Source: G965277745 sp965277745 (GTDB lineage: Bacteria > Pseudomonadota > Gammaproteobacteria > Cardiobacteriales > Cardiobacteriaceae). Taken from it: a stretch of 64,000 nucleotides of DNA. Below the pieces are notes generated by a model. That model worked only from the letters and a program-made list of their open reading frames with translations. It was not told where the DNA came from and made no database searches. The stretch is from the NCBI GenBank assembly GCA_965277745.1, contig OZ255837.1:930001-994000 (forward strand), read 5' to 3'. Numbering within the stretch: the stretch's first letter is position 1; each line of letters opens with the position of its first letter. Positions 57,309-64,000 of the stretch are shown in pieces. The position numbers and the translations under genes were made by a program.

Positions 57309-58790
57309 ATGACTTATTATCTTGGAATCGACATAGGCACCTCTGCGGTCAAAACCGTTTTGGTCGACGAGGATCAGAGGATTATCTGCGAAGCCACTTC
57401 CGGATACGACGTTTCCTACCCTCAAGCCTTGTGGGCTGAACAGCCCCCGGAACGCTGGTGGAAGGCTGTGTGTGAGACCATCGACCGGATTAAAAGCGAA
57501 GTGCCCGCATCTTTTGCCGCCACACAGGCCATCGGTCTGTCCGGGCAGATGCACGGCGCTGTATTCATCGATGAAGAAAATCAACCTCTGCGGCCAGCTA
57601 TTCTCTGGAACGATGGGCGTTCCCACAAGGAAGCCGACGCCTTGTACGCGTCCTCGGCCAAGCTTGCCGATATTGCGGGTGTCATGCCCATGGTAGGATT
57701 TCTGGCGCCTAAGATCGCTTGGCTTAGAAACAACGAGCCGGAAATTTTCGAACGCACCAGCCGCTTCCTTCTGCCCAAGGACTATATCCGTTTCAAACTT
57801 ACCGGCGGTTATTATTCGGATATGTCCGACGCTGCCGGGTCTTGGTTACTCGATGAGGTACATCGTTGCTGGTCTGGAGACATCTTGCGAGTCGTCGGTA
57901 TCCGAGAGGATCAACTACCGGAACTGGTGGAAGGCAATCAGATAACCGGCGAGATTCTGCCTGAGTTGCGACGCCACTGGGGCTTCAACGGCAATGTGAT
58001 GGTGGTCGGTGGCGCCGGGGACTGCGCAGCTGCGGCCGTGGGCGCGGGCATCATCAACGAGGGAGACACCCTGCTTTCCATCGGCACCAGCGCGGTACTT
58101 TTCACGCCCACCCCCGCCTTTCGGCCATCGCCTCCTTCCATGGTTCATGCCTTCTGCCACGCGCTTCCAGAGCGCTGGTTCCAAATGGCCGTCATGTTAA
58201 ACGGGGGGAGTGCGCTGCTCTGGGCCGCCCAACTGCTGGGCGAGACACCGGGCGGACTGGCGCAATTGGTGGAAAAGCGCTTCAACGGCCCGTCTGAAAC
58301 ATTGTTCCTGCCCTATCTGACAGGGGAACGGTCGCCACATAACGATCCCTATGCCAAGGGCGTCTTTTTCGGCATGAACCCGATTTCTGACAAGGGATCT
58401 CTGGCTCAGGCGGTCATGGAAGGCGTGGCCTTTTCCTTTACCGATGCCAAAGACAGCATGACGCGAACCGGTACCACCATAGACAGCGTATACATGCTCG
58501 GTGGCGGTGCCAAGAGTCGCGTCTGGACGCAGATCATCTCCTCGGTGCTGAATGTCCCTATCAACCGCTGCAAAGACACCGATTCCGGCCCGGCCTTCGG
58601 TGCTGCGCGCCTGGCGCGCTTGGCGGTTACCGGTGAATCGCCGGAAACCGTCTGCATCCGTCCGGAACCGATGGACACCCTTCAGCCCGATCCTGAACTC
58701 GTCGAGGCTTATGCGCCGCGGATGGAGCAGTTCAAGCGACTCTATCTCTTGCTTAAAGAAGAGTTTCGTCGCACAGGACAGGCGATATAA
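57309..58790 (+). CDS. xylB: Xylulokinase (FGGY family)
   Basis: Phosphorylates D-xylulose to xylulose 5-phosphate. 493 residues from ATG 57309 (tandem ATG at 57306), behind GGAG; the frame is open a little upstream. YYLGIDIGTSAVKTVLVDED is the ATP loop, GLSGQMHGAVFIDEENQPL is the hallmark of XylB, and LLSIGTSAVLFTP, FLPYLTGERSPHNDP and MLGGGAKSRVWTQ complete FGGY. No xylose isomerase or transporter is visible; the IS remnant directly upstream may have removed its neighbours or promoter. Confidence 0.93.
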   Translation: MTYYLGIDIGTSAVKTVLVDEDQRIICEATSGYDVSYPQALWAEQPPERWWKAVCETIDRIKSEVPASFAATQAIGLSGQMHGAVFIDEENQPLRPAILWNDGRSHKEADALYASSAKLADIAGVMPMVGFLAPKIAWLRNNEPEIFERTSRFLLPKDYIRFKLTGGYYSDMSDAAGSWLLDEVHRCWSGDILRVVGIREDQLPELVEGNQITGEILPELRRHWGFNGNVMVVGGAGDCAAAAVGAGIINEGDTLLSIGTSAVLFTPTPAFRPSPPSMVHAFCHALPERWFQMAVMLNGGSALLWAAQLLGETPGGLAQLVEKRFNGPSETLFLPYLTGERSPHNDPYAKGVFFGMNPISDKGSLAQAVMEGVAFSFTDAKDSMTRTGTTIDSVYMLGGGAKSRVWTQIISSVLNVPINRCKDTDSGPAFGAARLARLAVTGESPETVCIRPEPMDTLQPDPELVEAYAPRMEQFKRLYLLLKEEFRRTGQAI

Positions 58791-58909
58791 GGAAACCATC
58801 GTCACAAATATTCGCATACAAAAAATCCGGCGGCGTTAGGCGCATGGCAGAATTGAACAAGAAGAAAGATCATTCCACAGGCAAGCGAAGGCGCGAGGTG
58901 CTCGTCTGG

Positions 58910-59857
58910 TCATTGCGTTTTGTGCTTTCCCCTCGCTGTTTTTAGCGTTTCCAGCGCTTTTCGCAGGAACCCGCCGTGTTTGTCCAAGGCTGCCCGGGCA
59001 CGCTCGCGGCCCCATCCGGTCAGCAGCATCAAAATCGCCGCTTTGACCTCGTACCCTGTTTCTTCGAGCGCCGCGACGGCCCGGACCTGATCGCAGTCCG
59101 TCGCCTCGATGACGATGCGCGCGGCGCGGGCTTTCAGTTTCTCGTTGGTCGCTTTGACGTCCACCATCAGATTCTGATAGCACTTCCCCAGGCGAATCAT
59201 CGCAGCGGTGCTCAGCATGTTAAGGACCAGCTTCTGCGCGCTGCCCGATTTCAGCCGCGTGGAACCGGTCAACGCTTCCGCGCCGACGATCGGGCTGATG
59301 GCGATCTGCGCGGCAGCCGCGATGTCCGCGTCGGGGTTGCAGGACAGCGCGACGGTCGTCGCTCCGAGACTCGCCGCGTAGGTGAGGGCGCCAATCACGT
59401 AAGGCGTTCGTCCGCTCGCGGCGATGCCGACGAGTACGTCTTTGTCGTTCAAGCCGATCTGTTTCAGATCCGCCGCCGCGGACTCGCGGGCGTCTTCCGC
59501 GCCTTCCTTGGCGCTCAGCATGGCTTCAGGGCCACCGGCAATCAATGCGATGACCATGCGATCATCGACGCCGAAGGTCGGCGGACACTCCGACGCGTCG
59601 AGGATGCCGAGGCGTCCGCTGCTGCCGGCGCCGATATAAACGAGTCTGCCCCCCTGTTCGAACGCCGCGGTAATCCGATCGACGGCGAGAGCGATTTCGG
59701 GCAATACTTTTTCGACCGCGGACGGAACGCGTTTGTCCTCCTGATTGAGGCGTTTGACGATTTCCAGAGAAGAGAGCAGGTCGATATCCATGGTTTGCGG
59801 ATTACGTTCTTCCGAGACCAGATGGGAGAGCGCGGTGATGTGTGCGTCGTCGGTCAT
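58910..59857 (-). CDS. murQ: N-acetylmuramic acid 6-phosphate etherase
   Basis: Cleaves MurNAc-6-P to GlcNAc-6-P and lactate. About 315 residues; ATG 59857 has AAGG at good spacing, ATG 59866 is also in frame. SIS domain: GGRLVYIGAGSSGRLGILDA with SECPPTFGV, VLVGIAASGRTPYVIGAL, GAEALTGSTRLKSGSAQKLV, and a C-terminal CUE-like helical domain that dimerises. Last gene of the SSS-kinase-anmK-murQ operon and the step after AnmK. Confidence 0.96.
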   Translation of the reverse strand: MTDDAHITALSHLVSEERNPQTMDIDLLSSLEIVKRLNQEDKRVPSAVEKVLPEIALAVDRITAAFEQGGRLVYIGAGSSGRLGILDASECPPTFGVDDRMVIALIAGGPEAMLSAKEGAEDARESAAADLKQIGLNDKDVLVGIAASGRTPYVIGALTYAASLGATTVALSCNPDADIAAAAQIAISPIVGAEALTGSTRLKSGSAQKLVLNMLSTAAMIRLGKCYQNLMVDVKATNEKLKARAARIVIEATDCDQVRAVAALEETGYEVKAAILMLLTGWGRERARAALDKHGGFLRKALETLKTARGKHKTQ

Positions 59858-59872
59858 GGCCGTCATCCTTTT

Positions 59873-60979
59873 TCAGGCAAAATAGAGAACGCCCAATGAA
59901 GCGGGCTGGTGGGCGCCGGTGACCGCGGGCAAATTATTCGGCAGATTGTGGATGCGGCGCTGGGCCAGCCAGGCGAAGGCCATCGCTTCCATGGCCTCGC
60001 TCGGAAAGCCTGCTGCGTCGGTTGCGGCGACCGTCCAATCGGGCAGCGAAGCATCGAGCCTGTCCATCAAAAGCGGGTTTTTCGCGCCGCCTCCGCATAC
60101 GTGCAGAGAGGGGGCCGAACCGCGACGATAGCGTCGGACTTCGTTGGCGATGGTCAACGCCGTGTATTCAAGCAGGGTGCGTTGCACGTCTTGTGCGTTG
60201 ACGGCGAAAGCGGTCAAGTGTTTTTCGAGCCAGGGCAGGTTGAACAACTCCCTTCCCGTACTCTTCGGCGCGGCGCGGGCGAGATAGGGTTCCCGCATCA
60301 GTGCGTTCAGGAGCGGCCGCGCGACCTTGCCCCTAGCGGCGAAGGCGGCGTTTTTATCGTAGTTCTCCCCCGTTTGGCGGCGGCACCAGGCGTCCATCAG
60401 GCTGTTGCCCGGCCCGGTATCGTAACCCAGTAGCGGTTTTCCACGCTGGATCACCGAGCAATTGGCGATACCGCCGATGTTCAGCACCACGACAGTGGAA
60501 TCGCGCGCCTGAAAAATTGTTTGATGAAAGGCCGGGGCGAGCGGCGCGCCCTGACCGCCGAGCGCCATGTCCTTGCGTCTGAAATCGGCGACGGTATCGA
60601 TCGCGGTTTTTGTCGCGATGAGGTTGGCGTCACCGATTTGCATGGTAAACGGGGGATTCCCGCGCGGATGGTGGTACACGGTCTGACCATGGTTGCCGAT
60701 CGCGCGGATGTGTTGCGCGCGGTACCCGGAATGCATGAGCAAGGCCTGCACCGCGTCGGCGAACAGATGCCCGAGCAAATGGTCGAGCGCCCCGACTTCG
60801 ATGAGATTGGTCTTTTCCATGCTGCACAGGTCGAGCAGACGCTGTTGCAGATTCTCCGGCATGTGATGCTCGCGATAAGCCAGCAATTCGATATGATCGC
60901 CGGCGATGGCGAGTAGTGCCGTATCCACGCTATCGATGCTGGTGCCGGACATTACGCCGATGTAGAGTTCTCGCGTCAT
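59873..60979 (-). CDS. anmK: Anhydro-N-acetylmuramic acid kinase
   Basis: Opens and phosphorylates 1,6-anhydro-MurNAc to MurNAc-6-P, MurQ's substrate. 368 residues from ATG 60979 behind AGGAGAG, overlapping the upstream kinase stop. LYIGVMSGTSIDSVDTALLA, IGNHGQTVYHHPRG, VVLNIGGIANCSVI, GYDTGPGNSLMDAWC and LHVCGGGAKNPLLM are clear family motifs. Six bases separate it from murQ. Confidence 0.96.
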   Translation of the reverse strand: MTRELYIGVMSGTSIDSVDTALLAIAGDHIELLAYREHHMPENLQQRLLDLCSMEKTNLIEVGALDHLLGHLFADAVQALLMHSGYRAQHIRAIGNHGQTVYHHPRGNPPFTMQIGDANLIATKTAIDTVADFRRKDMALGGQGAPLAPAFHQTIFQARDSTVVVLNIGGIANCSVIQRGKPLLGYDTGPGNSLMDAWCRRQTGENYDKNAAFAARGKVARPLLNALMREPYLARAAPKSTGRELFNLPWLEKHLTAFAVNAQDVQRTLLEYTALTIANEVRRYRRGSAPSLHVCGGGAKNPLLMDRLDASLPDWTVAATDAAGFPSEAMEAMAFAWLAQRRIHNLPNNLPAVTGAHQPASLGVLYFA

Positions 60980-61848
60980 GTGTGCTCTCCTGCCAATTGT
61001 CGTGCCAGTTCTCGCGCGCCATCGAGCGCGTCTCCTTGCGCCGCGATACAGCGGTTCCGCCATTTCCGCTTCAGTCGGGTTTGATAGTATTGTCCCAGGC
61101 CGCCGCGGAAAACGATAGGCAAATCATTGCCTTCACAGCAGTTTTTTACCAGCCGCTCGATGTGGACGACGCCCTTGCGCACGATCCGCCGCGCCGCGGG
61201 GCAGTGGGTGGCGGCGCACTGTAACACGATGGGGGCGAGGCGCGCGTATTCACTGGCGTCGGCGGTTGCGAGCCAGGCGATGAGCGCCGGGCGTTGCCGG
61301 CCGATAACGGTGCCGAGGGTTTCGCCAAGCGGCGGGAACGCGCCGGATTCGATCGCGGCGATCAACGCCCTGACCGCCATAAAACCAAGCCAGGCGCCGC
61401 CGCCGCGATCAGCGATCGGAAAGCCCCAACCGCCGCAAAGCGCGACATTGCCGTCTTGATCGAGACGGGCGGCGACCGCACCGCTACCGACGGCAATACA
61501 GTTGACCGCTTTGCCGCCGCCCGCGCCGAGGCATGCAATGTGCGCGTCCGTCGTGATCGCCTTGTGCGCAAACGTGGCGAGCGCTTTTTCGAGCGCCGCT
61601 TTGCGCGCCGGATTGCCCGCGCCTGCGACGCCCGCGACCAGCATGACCTCGGCAGGGGAGAGTCGATGTCGCCTCAGCAGCGCTGTGATCGCCTCGACCA
61701 GAGTCGCGATACCGCCTTGCCCCGGCAGGGTAAGAGAGGACGGCCCTGTCGTTACCGTTGCAGCCGATGCGTCCGGGAATTGCACCGGCGTCAGGCGAAG
61801 GGCGGTTTTGCTCGCGCCGCCGTCAACGGCGAGATAGTGGCTGATCAC
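60976..61848 (-). CDS. BadF/BadG-type sugar kinase (N-acetylglucosamine/muramic acid kinase)
   Basis: 290 residues, GTG start at 61848 soon after the symporter stop; overlaps anmK (ATGA). Actin-like ATPase fold: HYLAVDGGASKTALRLTP, VMLVAGVAGAGNPARKAAL, CIAVGSGAVAARLDQDGN (phosphate 2), GWGFPIADRGGGAWLG and PIVFRGGLGQYY (adenosine). This family phosphorylates GlcNAc and, in some species, MurNAc (MurK type). In this operon it would prepare the amino sugar not handled by AnmK. Confidence 0.86.
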   Translation of the reverse strand: MISHYLAVDGGASKTALRLTPVQFPDASAATVTTGPSSLTLPGQGGIATLVEAITALLRRHRLSPAEVMLVAGVAGAGNPARKAALEKALATFAHKAITTDAHIACLGAGGGKAVNCIAVGSGAVAARLDQDGNVALCGGWGFPIADRGGGAWLGFMAVRALIAAIESGAFPPLGETLGTVIGRQRPALIAWLATADASEYARLAPIVLQCAATHCPAARRIVRKGVVHIERLVKNCCEGNDLPIVFRGGLGQYYQTRLKRKWRNRCIAAQGDALDGARELARQLAGEHT

Positions 61849-61854
61849 CGGGTG

Positions 61855-63444
61855 TCATCTCGCGAGTGTCCGCGAGCGATCCCGTTCTCGTGGCCGCGCG
61901 CGAGCACTCATACAGACGAGCGTGGAGAGTATCGTTCCGATGCAGAGCTGATAGGGAAAAGCGAGGTGCAGACCGACCCAGTCCCGATTGATCACGCCCA
62001 TCACGCTGTCCCATACATAGGCTTGCAGAAACAGGGTGGTCAGGAAACCCGTCGTCAAAGCCGCTGCTACCGAGGTTTCGCTGCCGCGATCGGTGAAGAT
62101 GGCGGTGAAATACACGCCGAGCAGTCCCGTATAGGCAAATACCATGACACTCAAGGCGAAGGAGAGCAAAGGCATGTCGCTGTAGCGCTGCCAGTAGTAA
62201 CACAAGATCCCCATGCCGCCGAGCGCCAAAGCCGCCGCGACCATGCCGAGACGACCCGCTTTCACGTAGTGCCTGTCTGTCTGCCGGCCATGTTTCGCTT
62301 CTTTCCATGGACGGTAGATATCGTAAATCATCACGGAAGACATGGCGTTCAATCCGCTGTTCAGTGTCGACAAGGCGGCGGCCACGACGCCAACCGTGAC
62401 AAGACCGCGTAATCCCGCCGGCATTTCGTGTAACACGTAGTACATGAAGATGGTGATATTTTCCCCGTCGAAGCGTTGTATCACCTCTTTGTCTCCTTCT
62501 CCCATCAACTGCGGGGACTGGTAGAAAAGGTAGAGCAAGAGGCCGATCGTCATGAAAACGAGCACCACGGGAATCGAGTAAAGAATCGAATGAATCATCG
62601 CTTTGGCGCCCTGTCTGGCGTTTTTACAGGTAAGAACGCGCTGGGTCATGTCCTGATCGAGACCGAAGGCGGCAACATTGAGCAAGACGAAACCGGTAAG
62701 ACAGGCCCAGAAACTGAAGGTGCCTCCCGGGCCGAAGTCGAGACGGAAATCGAGCAGGGTCAGTTTGGACAAGGTATCGCCCCCCGCATGGCGCAGCGCG
62801 TGGATCATCTCTCCTATATCCGCCGGGATCTGTCCGAACAGATAGACAATGACGGCGATCGCGGCGCCGACGTAGACGATGAGCTGGATCAGATCCGTCC
62901 AGATTACCGAGCGAATGCCGCCCATGGTGGTATAGGCCAGCGCGACGATCACAAGGATGACGACCGAGGCGACGACGCTTTGTGGCTCGATGTTGGTGAA
63001 CAAAATCATCGCTACCGCGATAGCGGCCATGTAAAGACGCGATCCCGAGGAGAATATCCGGCCGACGAGGTACATGAGGCCCGCGCGGCGTTTGCTTTTA
63101 TCGCCGAAACGCACCTGGAGAAGCTCGTAAACGGTCGCCACGTTGTGGCGGTAGAAACGCGGAATCAGGAGCGAGGCGACGAACAATGCGCCGAGAAGGC
63201 CGCCGATATTGGTGGCCAGATAGGTCAGATTGCCACGATAGCTCGATTCCGGGGCGCCGAGAAACGTGGCCGCGGACTGCGAAGTTGCAAGCACCGATAC
63301 CGCGACCACCCACATCGGCATCGTTTTTCCGCCGAGAAAATAGTCCTTCGTGGTGGTGATTTTCGCGCGGCTGAAATAGTAGCCGGCATAGACGATGACA
63401 GCGAAATAAAGGGCGAACACCATCCAGTCGAGCGGGTGAAACAA
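61855..63444 (-). CDS. Sodium:solute symporter (SSS family)
   Basis: 529 residues, 13-14 TM helices, SSS fold. LDWMVFALYFAVIVYAGYYF in TM1, TKDYFLGGKTMPMWVVAVSV and LATSQSAATFLGAPE around TM2 (Na+ site), GGIRSVIWTDLIQLIVYVGA in TM6 and a late VAAALSTLNSGLNAMSS. The start is TTG 63444, only 6 bp from an inserted IS, so the native start or N-terminal residues may have been lost. First of four genes with a BadF kinase, anmK and murQ, so the probable cargo is anhydro-MurNAc, MurNAc or a related amino sugar. Confidence 0.88.
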   Translation of the reverse strand: MFHPLDWMVFALYFAVIVYAGYYFSRAKITTTKDYFLGGKTMPMWVVAVSVLATSQSAATFLGAPESSYRGNLTYLATNIGGLLGALFVASLLIPRFYRHNVATVYELLQVRFGDKSKRRAGLMYLVGRIFSSGSRLYMAAIAVAMILFTNIEPQSVVASVVILVIVALAYTTMGGIRSVIWTDLIQLIVYVGAAIAVIVYLFGQIPADIGEMIHALRHAGGDTLSKLTLLDFRLDFGPGGTFSFWACLTGFVLLNVAAFGLDQDMTQRVLTCKNARQGAKAMIHSILYSIPVVLVFMTIGLLLYLFYQSPQLMGEGDKEVIQRFDGENITIFMYYVLHEMPAGLRGLVTVGVVAAALSTLNSGLNAMSSVMIYDIYRPWKEAKHGRQTDRHYVKAGRLGMVAAALALGGMGILCYYWQRYSDMPLLSFALSVMVFAYTGLLGVYFTAIFTDRGSETSVAAALTTGFLTTLFLQAYVWDSVMGVINRDWVGLHLAFPYQLCIGTILSTLVCMSARARPRERDRSRTLAR

Positions 63445-63450
63445 GGTATG

Positions 63451-64000
63451 TGTAAAGAATGAGACTTAATCTGACATTTTTGATAAAATCGAGTCAAAAG
63501 GAGTCAGATTATGACGAATATTGAAATGAAGATAATCAAGCCCAAAGTTGGCCTTTTGGAGTTGGCAAAACAATTGGGTAGTGTGTCACAAGCATGCAAA
63601 ACGATGGGCTACAGCCGAGATAGTTTTTATCGTTTTAAACGTTTATACGAAAATGGTGGTGAAGACGCGCTGCGAGAAATCAGCCGTAAGAAACCGGTGG
63701 TGAAGAATCGTGTTCCTGAGCATGTAGAACGTGCAGTAATTGATATAGCGATAGACAATCCTGCGCTAGGACAATTACGTGCCTCACAAGAGTTGTTAAA
63801 ACGAGGCATTGTGGTGTCATCTGGTGGTGTTCGATCGATCTGGTTACGCCATGACCTTGAGACCATGAAAAAGCGCCTGAAAGCGTTGGAGTCTCGTTCG
63901 GCTCAAGAAGGTATTTTACTGACCGAGGAACAGCTTGCAGCGCTTGAGAAAGCCAAATCGCAACGCGAAGCCCATGGAGAAATTCAAACGCACCACCCTG
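63451..64000 (+). mobile_element. IS481-type insertion sequence (right part outside window)
   Basis: Left end at 63451 begins TGTAAAGAATGAGACTTAAT, the recognisable terminal repeat of a widespread IS481 group. It ends 6 bp from the symporter start codon on the opposite strand. The transposase lies inside; the right end is beyond the window. Confidence 0.85.
63511..64000 (+). CDS. IS481-family transposase (3' end outside window)
   Basis: ATG 63511 behind AAAAGGAG. 163 residues visible and open to the edge: KVGLLELAKQLGSVSQACKT (helix-turn-helix), MGYSRDSFYRFKRLYENGGE, AVIDIAIDNPALGQLRASQE with RGIVVSSGGVRSIWLRHDLE, then TEEQLAALEKAKSQREAHGE. The DDE (rve) domain would follow. No disruption is seen, so the element may be active. 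Confidence 0.92.
   Translation, partial: MTNIEMKIIKPKVGLLELAKQLGSVSQACKTMGYSRDSFYRFKRLYENGGEDALREISRKKPVVKNRVPEHVERAVIDIAIDNPALGQLRASQELLKRGIVVSSGGVRSIWLRHDLETMKKRLKALESRSAQEGILLTEEQLAALEKAKSQREAHGEIQTHHP

Noticed and set aside
1..64000. CRISPR arrays, rRNA or tRNA genes
   Set aside because: No regularly spaced repeats, rRNA-like blocks or cloverleaf with CCA-type end were noticed on reading; a covariance-model tRNA scan was not possible.
1..64000. Neisserial or pasteurellacean DNA uptake sequences
   Set aside because: I did not see repeated GCCGTCTGAA or AAGTGCGGT cores, so they cannot be used to place the organism.

Overview
This is a 64 kb bacterial chromosome segment, high in GC over most of its length. 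Its content (apolipoprotein N-acyltransferase, leuS-lptE-holA, glnE, RseC, class I gshA/gshB, dapF-xerC) is typical of Gram-negative Proteobacteria and points to the gamma or beta group. I lean to a host-associated gammaproteobacterium such as the Cardiobacteriales, but that is inference: there is no rRNA gene and I recognised no genus-specific repeat. A near-consensus parS site at 9.13 kb suggests the window is not far from oriC.

Layout. 0-0.9 kb: end of purU. 1.4-5.5 kb: minus-strand operon of a FAD/NAD(P)-binding protein, an ATP-grasp ligase and an MFS exporter, which looks like a small natural-product or metallophore locus; two of its genes carry frameshifts. 6.1-9.1 kb: a J-like/pilin-like membrane protein, a glycosyltransferase and a DedA protein. 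9.1-13.4 kb: an M19 dipeptidase, decayed alpha/beta-hydrolase and SRPBCC genes, an SDR and a lipoprotein. 13.5-22.8 kb: housekeeping block (ppa, holA, lptE, leuS, lnt, glnE). 23.1-31.5 kb: contact-dependent inhibition (CDI) two-partner locus with TpsB/CdiB, CdiA ending in an HNH toxin, an immunity gene and an orphan pretoxin copy. 31.5-37.8 kb: argF, gshA/gshB, a lipoprotein, xerC, dapF. 38.2-40.2 kb: MFS and transposase relics and a serine hydrolase. 40.5-42.7 kb: UDP-glucuronate/galacturonate supply. 43-46 kb: NCS1 permease, PfkB kinase, RseC. 46-53 kb: purL, a Ca/Na antiporter, purC, purM, purN. 53.5-57.2 kb: insertion-sequence island enclosing two accessory genes, one a PD-(D/E)xK-type nuclease. 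57.3-63.4 kb: xylulokinase, then an SSS symporter-kinase-anmK-murQ operon for amino-sugar/anhydro-MurNAc salvage. 63.45 kb to the end: an IS481-type element butting against that operon.

The main theme is uneven integrity. All long housekeeping ORFs (leuS, glnE, purL, lnt, gshA and others) are intact, while accessory loci carry frameshifts and in-frame amber codons. In the CDI locus a 9-C tract directly after the cdiB start codon, an amber codon late in cdiB and a frameshift at a C run in cdiA leave the toxin exporter and toxin gene out of frame while the immunity gene is intact. This could be phase variation, decay to an immune non-producer, or homopolymer sequence error. The intact housekeeping genes argue against a uniformly high error rate.
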